From positions 186,001 through 250,000 of the forward strand of contig JBAMDO010000058.1 in assembly GCA_037074765.1 (NCBI GenBank): a stretch of 64,000 nt of DNA, in the 5' to 3' direction. Position 1 is the first letter of the stretch. Each line of letters opens with the position of its first letter. The notes below the pieces were generated by a model. That model did no database searches and had not been told where the DNA came from. It was given only the letters and a program-made list of their open reading frames with translations. This stretch comes from Mansonella perstans. Its lineage: Eukaryota > Nematoda > Chromadorea > Rhabditida > Onchocercidae. A program made the translations under genes and the position numbers. Of the stretch, positions 13,801 through 28,800 are shown in pieces.

Positions 13801-16800
13801 TAAGACTAAGGTGTAACTTTTTGTCTTGATAGATTACTGCAAATATTGTGTAGGGTAGTGGAAACTACAATTTGTCGGTTTTATTTTCGGCAAACTGAAA
13901 GACACTTTTAAAAGAGAAGTGCATTTTTTATATGTAGTGGTTGTTTTTTCCAATAACGGAATTAACGGAATTCTATATCTTAGTTTTCACATTTACAAGG
14001 ATGATATCCTAAAATAGATTCTAAAAGATTTGTACTTTTTTTTTTCCAAATTTTTATATTATTTTTGAAAATTTTTAAAATTATTTACTGCAGGCATATT
14101 GGACATTGTTCATTTCTTCTGTAGGACGAAGGAAACATTAGTCGTATTATTCTTATTTTGGACATTTTTTGATCTGATTCTAATTCTCTTTCTTGTTGCA
14201 TTGACAAAATAACTTAATCCTTTTTTTTTTTGATTTTTCTTACTGCCCAGTTTTGTTTAAACATAATTTTTAGTTTTGGTTGTTGTCTTATTTAGCAGTC
14301 GACGTTTGTTTTTTCGAAATTGCATGAAAAATAAGTTGATATTTGCATCTTTCTTTGTTTTTTCCAATTAGTACTTTTTTTTTCAAATTCATTCATATAT
14401 ACATTTGAAAACAATCGGCTAACAGAAAAAAGTATGCGAAAAGTTAATAACGTTAATAAAAAATTTAGTGAATATCCGATACATTTTTAGCGCAATCATG
14501 CAGTACAGAAAACTAAGAACAATAATCGGATAATTTTAATATAACTGCTATCACCAACTTTTTGATGAAAAATATTATACCTATAAAGCTGCTAAATTTT
14601 ATGAGAGTTCGGTCACATCTTCCTCTTACATCTTAATGGTTCGGTACTCAGAGACAATTATCGCAAATAATGAAGTGAAAATAATCATAAACATATACGT
14701 AAATTGCCTGTTTGCACAAGTTTTACGATTTTCGATACAGAGATGTCTAGATTACTACTAGCTGGTGTGCTACAGAAAATGCTTTATTTTACTCATGAAA
14801 ATGGTGTTGTTTATATTGCAACATATCCTCTGTATTAACACTTTCAATAAATTTACGAGAGTGTAGTTCAGGCAGGGTATCCTGAAAACTCTGAGATTAG
14901 GTCTTTTTCCAAGGTAACATTAACTGAATTCATCCATTTAGATTGATGGGAATTTTCCATTATGTATTTAACGAATTTATGTTACTTTTCAGCTATTGAA
15001 TATGCAGGAATTGATGCTTAACCTTATAGCGAAATATTTCCGAATATATTTAACGATCATAAATTGAAGTAGTAGTAGCTGTATGGATAAATAATGTAGC
15101 TGAAGTGGATAACTTTTTAAGTGGTAAATCCATCACCGTGGTGATAAGCAACTTAGTGATCGTTGTGTTTGTATCAGTTGCCATTTTTTTAAAAAAAATC
15201 ATTCTTCAGTTGTTTTAAAGATTTCTGGATAACTGGATTCTTAATTAAAAATTAATTTTACGCCTTGAATATTATTCTTTTCACCGATAATATTGCTACA
15301 TTTAAGAGATATGTCAAATATAATTCGGGAAAAATGGAATTGTGACTAGTAGCAATCGATTTATGACATGCTTGATATCATATTTTAGATTATAATAGTT
15401 TGTGAAGAAATTATCAGTTATCGTCTCGATATTGCTAAGTATATTAGAAATGAACGGGAGAAATAGTTATATGAAAAGAAGTGAGTACCGAAAAGGTAAC
15501 AATATGAGTTAGCTTATGACATGCTAGATATCATATTTTAGATTGTTGGCTAGTTATTCTTTTTCATGTATATTTTTCAGAAAACGAATTTCACATTAAT
15601 ACAGTACGCTTAGCTGAGTTTCCAAGCTTTTGAAAATGTTATTCCCTATCGTCTAAAATTATCTGGAAGGCTATCTATGATTCATGGAATAATCATGCAT
15701 ATTCTTTGTTATTACTATCGGCTTCTGAAATTCATGTTAATTTGTTCTGTATTTCAGCCCATCAGCAGTTGCTAATGAATACACGAAATTTAACAACACT
15801 GCCTGAAAAGTTGCCTGGATTACAAGAACAGACTTGTCAGTTTGTCAGTGCTACTGGAACTGATCACAACGATGGAACAGGTTAATTATTTTGAAACCAG
15901 TTTAGATTTAATCTTTTAATATCTAGGCGATGGTTTCATATATAAATATGATGTTACAGAAATGTTTGTACTAAGAACATTCTAGCTGTGCAGGGTATCG
16001 GTGACATGATACATCCATTTGAAATTTGCTTGCTCCTGATATTGCACTTAGGTGGCTAAGTGTTTTGATTTTAACACATAAGTAATACAGTTTATTTAAT
16101 TATTGAACAATGAAATTATCCGAGTAATCAATTCCAGGACTGTATGTGGTAGCCAATCAACAATCTGTTGGGACTTGTAATTATGTGGACAGTAGTTTTA
16201 ACAATGGTGGGAGTATTGACAATGTGGTATCATGCTCGAAGTTTGCAAGTTCATTGGTTACAAACACAAAACAACATGAGCTACAGCGTGTAACGTGTGT
16301 ATTCAACAGTGCTATTACTGAACTGAACAAAGATATTAATACGGATGGAAAAAAACTGCGGCGGTTGTACAACAATTCACGAAATGTCACTATACAAGGT
16401 CTGCAACCTGCAAGAGATTTGTTCTCATCTTAATTGCATGTCACGTTATATGTCACGAAAACAAGGATTCCCAATATCCTGGAATATCCATTATGACAAT
16501 ATAAAATTAAAGTTACACTTTTAAAAATGTTCAACTTTTCGTTAATTGATAATCCACAGCCGCCGTTGGCAGTATTGTACTTTAAAATGAAGCGGTAATA
16601 ATTTTCTGGGCGATATTGATATCTTTGACTGATGAATCATTGTGTTTTCGAAAGAACGAGGAAAAAATGATTTATTTGTGAACGAATTGCGAAAAATGTG
16701 GACATTAAATCTTGGCTGAAAAGCAGACATAGTTTCGACGTTATTGAAAATGGGATAGTTATATTTAAAAAATAGGACATTTTCTTGTTTTTCTCTTTGT

Positions 16801-19800
16801 TCTTTTATATATATTTTCGAATGAAATCCCATTTTATTTTAAAGTTTTTGGGAAATTTTATAACTGAAATTTTTACTCAACAAATTTTCTGCATTTATTT
16901 ATTTTAGTACATTATGTAACATATTGTATTATACTGGAAACTTTCAGTACTTCTTGCTGAGATAGATGAATCTTTATTATCACAGCAACATTTAACAAGC
17001 ATATCTTTATATGCGCATATAGCAGGACAGCATTGCTGTATATAGCTGCCGTTTAAACAATAACATCATATAATCATGCAACTGTGCTAGGTAATTGGCA
17101 ATAAGTTAGTATAAGTTGATCACGGTATACATAACGTTCTCGTATGCTTTTGTATATAATTCAATTAATTTTTAACGGCACAAGAAGAGTTGGAACCTTT
17201 TTGTGACGTTAGATTTCAGAATAAGCAAGAAGCATTGAATTATTAGTGTTTGATAATAATTTTTCATGCATTTTACACATTTTTGCATAGTAGACAATTG
17301 TAAGTAACTAAACAAAAATTCATACCGTGGTTTATTTTCTAGACTTTGATTCATTTTTTATACTTTATTTATGTGTTGTTTTTTCTTACTTTATCTTATC
17401 AGTGTTGGACCTCAATTTTCCTGTTTTTAACTAATTTTTTGAACCTTGATTTAATTTCATTATCAATTTGAAGTTTTGGTTTCTTTTAACTACATATAAG
17501 CCGGGGGAAAGAAGTACAGAGAGAAAACTGCAAGTTGCAATATGGAAGTAATATTAGCGGATAATTTCTTGAGCGCCTGTAAACATCGAAAATTTGATTA
17601 ATAACTTCAGAAATTATGAGAGAAATATATCACCGTTCATCTTCTATTTTAAAGCTCTTCAGTTTGGCAAGATGAATAATGTGAAATTCGAGTAACTAGA
17701 AATTTTGTTTTCTTTCTGTCTTACATTCATAACTTCACAGATATATGTAATTCTAGTAAATTCATAAGCTTTTTTCTTGTGTATTTTTATTTGAATCTTA
17801 GCTTATAGTAAATTACGTAATGATAAATCGAAACAGATAATAGGCATATAACGGTAACATAGAGAATGAGATATAGCTTTGGATATCAACAGACTAATCT
17901 GAACGAAGCCATTTCCTTTTCAACATAGGTATTGACTTTTCTATTTGGTTTTATTCAGTAGTTATCACTTTTATTGCATTAATTTTTCAAAATATTCTAT
18001 TATGCCAGTGGAAACTTTCTGCTGTTGCTGATTAAACCTTTTTGAAGAATATATTTTTCTAAATTTTTTGATCCAATTTTTTCTTTTTTTTTTGATATAT
18101 GCAATATTTTTAGGTACATTAGAAGAGAGTGATTCGGTAGTAACGAATCCGCAAACTTATTTGCTTGGTAGTACTAGCAACAGTAAAAGCAGTAGCAATA
18201 GCAACGGAAAGCAGATAGATGCAATGAAGATGTCAAAAAACTATTCCTCCTCAGCAAACAATTATCAACCGCAGCAGCATTATGTTTCAGTGCGATCATC
18301 ATTTAAGTTAGTTCATATTTTAACTTGTTTTGATATCATGATTTGGCAATGGATTGGGTAATATTGAAACTTTGCGAAATATGTTTTCAGAAACTTAATG
18401 CAGTTGAGAAAACTTCAACTGGCTATTGCTATTTGTTAATCATAGATATGAGACCTCTTCGGTCTCTGATCGAATTTGCTATGTTTGACATTTCTATTTA
18501 ACATGCAGAGCTTCTTTAATTTATTGCTGTTGTACTTATTATTATTTCCCTTTGTAATTTTTGCAGTAATAAAAGAAAAATAATGACTTACAATGGAACT
18601 TCAATAAGTAGCGCTTTTTTTTTTGTGTATTTCGTAAAATAATTAAGTAATACACCAATATTTGTTATGTACAGAGTGACTGAGAGCATGCAAGGTTAAG
18701 ATAACGATGATGTAATGTAAAAGAGGAAAAATGTTTTTTAAAGACGATTTGTTTTCGAATTCTTTGATTTCTCTTTCTTTGTTAAATATTTTTAAAAAGT
18801 ATAACACTGTACGATGTCTTTCCTTCTCTCTTTTTCTTTCTTCATTCGATAAGCAATATTGTTTACATTACGTTTTTGCATTTATATTTTTGAGCTGACA
18901 TGCCTTCTTTGCTTGACTTCCATTTTTTTTTTCCAAATTTTCGTTTTTGTTTGGTGAGATTAATCTTCATTATTTCGATAATTTGTTTTTGCAACTTGAT
19001 TGATTTCAACAATAATCAATTTTAAGTAGTTTTTAAAATGTTTCAAACATTTGCTTTCTAATATAAAAGTTTTTTTTTTTTTTTGTTTTTGAAATTAATC
19101 CACTAAATTAAGGAAATAAAGGAAGAGAATATAGACTCAGCATTTTTACCATGAAAGTTGATATTTTTAAGATGAACCAAGAGTAATGAAAACTGTAATT
19201 CACATAGAATGTAAAATTTTAAAAAACCAAGAAAAAATTTTTCCTTTGTAATGTAATTTTTTTGTGGAATTATAATGTGTTTTAATCTTCTAGATCATCA
19301 AATACAACTGAACGAAAGTCAAATCGTGCATCGTCCAGAAAAGAACCAATGGATCCAAAGAATGTTGAGGAAGAAGTGGCTAGGTGTGTTCTTTCAATCT
19401 TTATTTTGTTTCATTTTAAAAATAAAATTTACAGATTTTCCATTGCTTAGATGATAATTTATCATAAGGATTCTTAGGAATTGTTTTTTTAAAAATTTTT
19501 TTTTATCGTGCCTCATGGGATATCTCATGTGTAGGATGTCGCAAAAATTCTTTACATCAAAGAGATAAACTTCTTCCAGAAATGTTTCGCAAATTCTGAG
19601 TGCATCACTGAATCAGAAATCTTTATCATCAGGTTTGTTGTCTGTCCTTTAGAAATCGCATTCAAATAGTTTGTCAGCATCGATTGCATATTTGTAGTTG
19701 CTAGCTCTGTATTTCTATCAAATTACATTTAAAAAAGAAATTTGAAGTTTGTGCATTTTGAAATTATGCTCAAATAATTATTATATTTAATTTTCGTGAT

Positions 19801-22800
19801 TTTGCTCCTCATCTCTATAGGAAAACATTCGCAGTTTCAGCTTTTACATCAACAATGGGAGGATCGAATGTAAATGGACAGTCATCCAGCAGCACTACCA
19901 CTGGTGCATCAGTCACTTCGGCATCAGCAGTTAAGAAATCATTTACTTGCGTTGATTGCCACAAAACTGTAAGCACCTCTCGCAATTTACAACGTCATCG
20001 GATGTCCTGCAAATTCGCGCAAGCATCATCAAACGCTGGAAAGTCAATGACAGCTGGTGTTGGACAGCTTCAAGCAACCGTCATCACTCTGCCTTTAAAT
20101 TCCACACAAGTTGGTTTTTTTTGTGGTTGAGAAGTACCGAAATGATATTTAACCTAATGGAATTGGAAATAAGAATCTTAAGACACAAAATATTTAGTAA
20201 TAAGCCGATAACATATAGTTCGTTGATATGTTTAATATATCTAATTTTTCATGCTGATGGTTCAAAATGACACCATCAAGATTATTAACTGCGCAATATT
20301 GTTATTATAGTGCAGTTGATAAATTAATTTAGTCAATGGCACAAAGTCAATGGCATGTTATCAGTTTTCGTAATTATTCATTCATTCAAGATTAATGGAT
20401 CAAGCCCATATTTGGCTAATCAGAGAAATATGAGTAGTGCAACATCGAGTTCAATTACATCATCAGGAATACTGCCAACAACAGACATTGTTTCTGTATC
20501 TTATAATAATAATTTTACCACATCAATGACTGATAATGTTGATGTTTCATCAGCCAGCAGTCAACGAATCACACAAATTTATGGCACTCCATCAGAGATG
20601 ATTGCTTCCGATGAAAGGTTTTCTTTTTCACATTTTTTAGTTTCAGTTTTTACTGTCGAAACAAACATATTATGAAAAATGAAGTCTTCTATTTGAAAAT
20701 TCCATATAATGCTAGAGGAATTTTTTATTCCGATTCTTTCTATATAAAAGTAGTTTGTGACTTAAATGAAAGTCGTTGACAAGGACAGTGTTTAAAATAT
20801 TTTAAGATGGACTTTGTGAATTGAGATCAATGAACGCATCTCTGAATATGCTAGTTAATGTTGGTCTTTTTTTTTTACGAAACAAATCTCGTAACAAAGA
20901 AGAAAAATATTTAGGTTGAGACCAGTGTGTGAAGATTCATACTTAGATAAAGCGGTAGCAGAGATGACGCGAAATGGTGATTTGAACACGGTGAATGCTG
21001 GAAGGTATTTCTTTCCATACTGTTTGAATTGTATGTAATTCATAAGTTATTATTTTAAGTAATGGTTTAAATATGAATTTAAATTTATATCAAGTTAAAA
21101 TAGAAATAAATTCTGGTAGCATTAATTATGAAGTGGTTAATGTGAATCACACACAATCAGTTAAATTTTTTCTTCAATATTCCCAGTACTTCATTAGCAG
21201 AAAACTAAAGAGTTCTGCAGTGAAGATGGCAATCATAGATAACTTTGCAAGCATATCTATTTGATAAATTGTCTTTTGTTTGCTCCACTTTTTTCTTTTT
21301 TTTGATAGCCGCCTGAAATGTTATACTTTTTCCCACTGGGAAAACTGGCTATTATTAAAAATACTTGAACTTTTGATTTGAAGAATAAAAGTAAGGAATT
21401 TTATTCGTTTATTTTCGAAATGGTAGCGATTGGCAACGAAAAATAAAATCTAGACTTTTAGAACAGAAAGGGAAATGAAGGGCAAAGATTATTACTGCAG
21501 AAAAAAGGATATTAGTTTTTTCATTTTGAATTGTTTTGTTTGAATAGGATTAATTTCTCATCCTAACGATTTTTTGAATAAAATAATTTCTTTCGATTTT
21601 TAGTTTCGAAATTTAATCTTTCACGCTTTGCTTAAGGTCGGATTTTGTTCTAAAAAAGTTTTGAATTTTAAAATAGGATGAAAACCATTTCTTAAGAACA
21701 AAAAGACTATAAGAAATGAAATATTTTTTGGAGAAAGGTTTTCCTGGAACTGTGTTTATAAATTTCGGAAAAATTTTCAGGAGGATTTTGACATAGATAT
21801 TTGATTCCAAAAAAAAGTGAGAAAGGGATGTGAAGATTCAAGAATACTTGAAACTTAGTCATGCATTTACTCTTATTTATGTAAGATATAATTACATTCT
21901 TAATGTGATTTGTTTTGCCATGTCAAAGAAACTTATTTTAGACTGGCATCAAGCTTATTAGATGAAGACGACCATACTTTTTCAACAATATCTTTGCCAG
22001 CAGCTACAACCGCAATAAATGATTCCCATCCATTTCAGTCGCCTCTTCAAATGAACAGTGAACCGGTTAATTATCCTAACTTTACGCAACTGTCAACGCA
22101 AATCAAAAGAGTGTGTTTTTTTTTCTTTTTTTTTAAATTTTTTTAAATTTACTTTTCATCAGCAGGCTGTTCTTCAATGGAACAAGTAGGTTCTTTTCAT
22201 GCATAAAAATGAAACGGAAAGGGATTTTCAATTCCTTTAATTTAATTTGCATCAATGTATTACTTTTGTTTAAATAAAATTATTGATAACCTTTTATCTT
22301 AGGATACTTCAATGCAGCTATATCGTTGCGAGTCATGCAACAAGACGGTTAGTTCGAATAGAAGTTTAAAAAGGCATCGTAGTACCTGCAAGCAATATCA
22401 GCTTGAATATGGGAAGTTGAGAGAAAAGACAACTGATAATATGAATCTTGGAATTGATTCTAGAAGGTTAGACAATTGTATTTGAGAAAGAATAAAGTGT
22501 ATTTATCTGCTCCAAATACATTTGTAATATGTTTCCATGTAAGATGCTCAACAATTTAGTTTTTTTTTTTTTAACTTTACAAATAAAAATTACATTTTGC
22601 TTTAGCACTTTAGGTTAAAAATATATTTTCGCAAAAGTTGCGCATTATTTCACAAGATTTTTTGCTGTGTTGCTGCATTTTTCTGATAATATTTATATTG
22701 CTGATCTGTTTTTATAATCCAAGTGGTTATTTTTTACATTTAGAAGTTATTTTGTGGGAATTCCCTGAAAAACTTGATTTGAAAGTCTATTTCTATGTAC

Positions 22801-25800
22801 TGTAAGATCTCTTAACCCTTCAGGCTAATATTTTTTATCTTTGCTGGTTAAAACATGGTACAGTGTTTCCTTAGGCATAACATTTAAATGACTGCATATG
22901 ACATACATTCTTGATTAGCGAATGAAAGATCATACTGGAATTTATCAAATGTGTGAATACGAAATTAATATTTTAAATCTTTTTCTCTTCTTCTTTGTTA
23001 AACATTGAATTTTGCATACTTTTTAAAGTACTAACATTCCTTTTCATTTTAATCCATAATGAATAATACAATTAAACATTTTGATATTCGGAAATGATAC
23101 TTTCCGTATTCATTTTTTTTATCGCTGTGTTGCTCAGTGATACATTTCAGTAATGTTATTTGTTTTACAGTGAAGCATTTCTGTCAAATTCCACCGTAAG
23201 CACTTCTCCATTTGCACAAGAGCAGCTAATGTTGCAACGACATTCTTTTGCCACTGTTGTTACCGAAACACCTATCAGTAATGGTGTTATTTCGTCTGCT
23301 TCATGTAGCGCACCGACTCAATCAGAAGTTGAGGTCACCAGGTTTGTCTTTTACAACACTTAGATTTCTTCAATTTTTTCTTTTTAATCTTGTAAATTCA
23401 TGATTCTTAACTTATGTTTCCATTAATCAGAAATTTAACTGTTTCCAAATGAACTGTACTGTACATTAATAAGTCTCAAAGTGTTAAAATGCACATCTCT
23501 CAAATTATTGTTCTTCCAATCAATTTAATCTCTGAAAAAAGATTACGATCATTAAGAGCTCGTATAGATGATCATTTTGACAGATTTTGGTTTTTTAATT
23601 TTGTTTTCTACACTTGCAAAGGTTTTGAGATTTCCATACCGGCAGAAAACTATGATAATAGTTGATGATCGATTTTACTTATAATACTAGTTGATTTAGT
23701 ATGGAAAGTGGAGTAGTACGGAATCGAACAAGTAGTAATGGTGTAGCTACAGTTGGAACATCTGTTAGTGCAAAAGTTTGTGAAGATTGCAATCGAATTT
23801 TATGTAGCGCATCGAATCTAAAACGACATCGTGCAACTTGTAAAGCAGCTTCCGTGTTCAAGTAGATTTTGCTAGCCGTCATATTCGCAAAATTTTTAAT
23901 TAGATTTGATTAGATTTCAGTGAAATTTTTGCTCTATTCAGTTAAATCTTTTTTACCTCATTTATTTGTCTTATCCTTGCTATTCGTTTCAATTTCATCA
24001 CAATACTGACTAGATGATGAAGGATATCCGATATTAGTCAATAAGCTACTGTGAAATAATTTTATGTACTTGCTTGAAGTTTCAAGGAATGTGCTTCGCC
24101 GTGAATTATGATATCCAAAAAAAAATAGAAATTTTGCCTATCCCGAAACTTTAAATCATATGTAAGAAATTTGATAATTTAATTTTATCGTTTACAAGAA
24201 TATTTTTTGCAGAGTCGGGAACACTAAGCTTCAAGATCGGCATCCCTCAACTGTTCGTGCGACTTCACTAAACACTATGGTCGAACAGCCACGCAGGGAA
24301 GAGAAGCAGTTTGTGAACAATCAAGTTGATAAACGTGAACGCTCAATCCTTGATCGTTCATGTATTACGTCGCTTCCTGCGACGAAAGAGACAGTACCAC
24401 AGAGTGTTCTTGTAACTGCAGCAACCGTCGATACTGCCACTTATTCCAACGTAACTACAAATGCAGCGCACCAACGGTCGACCAATGATGCGACGGTTAC
24501 TTATATCACATATGATACTGCTAATGCAACATCACTACAGCAACAGCGACAGATTGTAGCTTCAGTGCAGCCCATTTCACAGCTGGAGTCCTTGAAATTT
24601 GGAGTTGCTAAAGCTAAGCCATGGGTGATTTTTCTCTTTTGTAAAACTTCAGGAAATTTACACTTGTATATTCTTTGCAAATATTTGTATTTTTTAGTTT
24701 TTCGCGAAATTTCCCTGCTCATTTTTCAATATCAAAATCAGTTTATTTGTTAAAATTCAAATTATTTTATTCTTTTGTGGGGATTTTTTTGTTGAAATTT
24801 GCGAACTTGTATTATGTAATTTGTTTGTCTGAATCTTATATGTTTTTGAAGATAACTGTTGGTGAACATTTGCGTGCACGACATAATCAACGTATCATCC
24901 AACAACGACAACAAAAACAACGCGAATCAGTCGCAACTTATGTACCGGAAACATTGGATGCTTATGCACAAGCAGTAACAGTGCCATCTGCGTATGCTGA
25001 AGATACTATTTCCGCCCGATCGCAGCAACAGCTTCGAAGCACTATGTTAACGTGCAGTGAAAATAATGTCGATAACGGCGACCAGTCTTCGGATCAGCTA
25101 AGCTTAAAGATTAAGTTAGTTGATAAATTAATAATATTCTTCGAATTTTAAAATGCTCATTCATCAAGCAAATTCCATCAACAAATTTCCGGGAAAAATG
25201 AAAGGCGATGCTCCATGCGCAAGAAATTATCTATGGTGCACATTTCAATTAATTGAAATGGGATTAGAAAGACAACTGAATCATAAAATCTTAGAAATAT
25301 AAAATTGTTAGTGGAAATTATTCATACACCACACTATATAGAGTCACAAATATCATGTCCTGTTCATGAACGGATCATCTCCTATATAGTATGATGTATG
25401 TTTAGAGATACTGTTTTCTTTAAGGAATCCTTTTTAGCACTCCAAGACAACTGCCTTACTACACAACAAGGATGCATTATGACGGTGATAATAGCATTAT
25501 CACTTGTGGTACTTACGATCAACAGCAAAGACGAAATAGCCTTAAAATGGGGGAAGTATTACTGAGGTAAATTGAGAAATGACGTTTTAAATATTTGCCA
25601 GTTCTTGTGAAATAGAATTTAATCATTGGGAAAAATTCGTTTTTTGCAAGGGGGAGGAATTTTGTAACTAAAATGCAAATTTCTTTTAGTGCGTTGATAA
25701 TAAGTTACCGAAACGAGTAACATTGCAGTCCGCAAGATACATCTGCACGTGCATCGGCACCACCAGTTCTAACAACTACTACTACTCCAACCAGTTGTTC

Positions 25801-28800
25801 TGGTATGACACAAGCACAGTTACCAAAAAATGAAAAATGTGAAGCTCGGCCATTGGCAAGTATTATCACCACTGCACCACTCTCCACGTTTGTTATCACA
25901 ATTACTGTTTGATTTCGTTAACTAAACAATTAAATTGATAGATTTGAGGGTACACTTAAAATATGCTGGGAAAAAGTTTGATTAGAAGCTGAAAAAAAGT
26001 TCAAATGTGTAAATAGACTGAAATTCGCGAAGTTAACTTTGGGAGATGGGAAGTTTTGTATCAAGAAAAAAATTTTTTTTTTTCAAATTCAAGGTCATGC
26101 TCTGCAGCTGATTCAAATCAGTTCCAGCAACAGCAGAGCACGAACTCTGCAATATTAACTACACCTGTGGTATGCGGCACTTTGCAACCGCAACAACCGC
26201 AATTATCTACTTCATCAACAATATCTTATCGGTGCAGTGAAAATATATCTTCCCCTGCCACTGATAATTATCGTTATGAATGCCCTGAATGCCAAAAGAC
26301 GTAAGCTCTATATCAATTTGTAATGTTTACATCATAACACACTAGCATATATAAAATTATCACATCATACATTTTTCTATAAAGTTTTGCTATTTAAAAT
26401 GATTTCACTTGCATGCAATAAGTAATTTAAAATCATAATTTGACTATATTTTATTTGATGATAAAATTATATGTAATTTAATGTATATAATTGCTTAGAC
26501 GTATGGTTGCGATATATGTTATTTCTATTCTTCTATATATATTGCATGTTAAAAATTGTAATGAGAAAAGCAATTTATGTATCACTTTTATAATCTCAGC
26601 AAGATTTTAATTTGTGTGTATCATTATGAATCATACGAATCGAATAGTGAATGAATGGGCATGCATGTATGTATGTAACCGTTTGAAAGTGAATTCTTTC
26701 TGACAGTCATCTCAACATTATTTGAGCATTGGAATGAATGAATGAATTGGTTATATATGTAGTTGAGAATGAGCAAATGTGCAAATCATCGCATTGAGTG
26801 CTTCGTTTTGTGTTTCCGTTCGAACGAATGAATTGTTTTCGTTATAGTTCAAAAATTTTTAAAGATACGATTAGTCAATCGATTGATTGATTGATTAGAC
26901 AGTTGCTCAATTGAGCATGCCAGATGGGTTTTGTTGCTCAGTCTATGTAAAAATTTTTCGTTGCAAATCTTTTGCACTTCAATTTTTATGATTTGTATAG
27001 CAAACTATAGCCATTATTATATCTTTCTTCTTCTACATTCACAAATTTTAGTTCCTGAAATTTGTTCTTATTGAAATCTTTTCTTTATACATATCAAATT
27101 TCATATGTATTATAGTGATAATTATAGTGATATATTTGGTTGAAAATTAATTTCAAACGTTAGAAAATCCCATTACAAATGGACAAAAATAATTTGGCAT
27201 TGAAGAATTCGTACACTTTACTTCCTATCTCATTACAATGTTAATCATCTTTTTTTTTTATCATATCTTTTCATATCAATTTTAAAAAATAAGTGAAATG
27301 GAAATATTTTAGAAATAGTAATAATGTAAACTAAAAATAGTTGTAATGATTCAACCATTACACTCTATATTGTATTGTGCTGTACACAGCAATGAAGATT
27401 TTGTTTGCATGCATGTTGATTTCATATATATCAAAATAAACTGCATGTTGAATGTTTTCTGCACTATTTGTTAATTGCAAGTATTTGTTGATTTTTATGC
27501 GTTCTTATGTAGTTTAATTTTGTCACTCTAAATTTTCAATATATTTCAAATTTTCGACTAATTTATAACCTTTCCATGACAATTTTCCACTGCTTGTTAT
27601 CCTCATTCCTGTTCGACTACGTTTTTATGTCAATGACCTTTATTTTTCTATGTTTTTCTGTATAAATAATATTTATTATTTTTCTATATAGGTAATTTTT
27701 AATATTCTACGGTAAGGGATTTTTTGCTTTTATGTGAGAAAATATTGTTCTTTCAAATTAATTTTAAAAACTAATGGATTTTTAATTAATATTTGTTTTT
27801 CAGTTATTCGTGTCGGAAAAACGTTAAAAGGCATCGTATAGCAGTCCATAAGTTAACACCCGAAGAAGTAGCTAAGATTGAGCCTATACGAGTGCTACTT
27901 ACGAATGATAGTGAGCAAAAACATCGACAGCTGCAACAACAACGACAACGGCAGCTGCGATTACTTCAAACTACCGAATTAAAGAGTGTTGAGAGGTATT
28001 AACTTTTTGCAGCACAATGTCTTATTTGGATTATTGGTGGCAAATTAACCGTAAAAAGAAACTCATTTTCCTTGATCCTTGATTTTAATTTTCTTGATCA
28101 GAATTTCGCTTCAAAGAAATGCTCATATTTCCTTGTCATCCATTACTTCTGCTTAATCTGGATATCTTTCTTTCCCTTTGTAAATTCTTTATCCGATTTA
28201 GAAGCAGCATTTTAATTCAAACTCTGCAAGGTAATTATTTTCCTTTAATTTTGTAATAGTATTTCAATTCGATTTAAACGATAAAAATTAAACACCATGG
28301 ATAAGTTTTTCCTCCTTAGTTAATTTTTTTGTAGTTCGGAACTATCTAATGAAAAATCGGTTATGCAGCAGCAACAGCAACATTCTTCCGACTTTGGAAA
28401 TTGTATAACTCAGTCAGTGCCAAATGTTGTGCTATTCCAACAAATGCATCTTCAACTAGAAAAGCAGCAGCAGCAACTCCATCAAAGTCAGCTGCATTCG
28501 CAACTACAACTCCAACAAACGCAGCTTCAGAAACAGCAACAAATTATATCAGAACCTGATCAGTGTGGAAGTTCTGCTGCAGTAACATCAATGATACCTG
28601 TAAGCAGTGGCTGGACATCTTGCATTACACCTCTACCGCTGTCGACACAACAGAATACTGGTGCATATCCGTTGAGCGAAGAGGGTGTGCAACTGGCTGA
28701 AATTGAGGAGGGTCTGAAGAGATCCGCAGAATACAAATTAGTAAGTTTCTGATTTTACGCTTTGATGTATGCCTGATATACAACTGAGCGACTAAGAAAT

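Noticed and set aside
16181..16390. Minus-strand frame over 16138-16398
   Set aside because: It is the antisense shadow of a coding exon whose plus-strand phase fits its neighbours.
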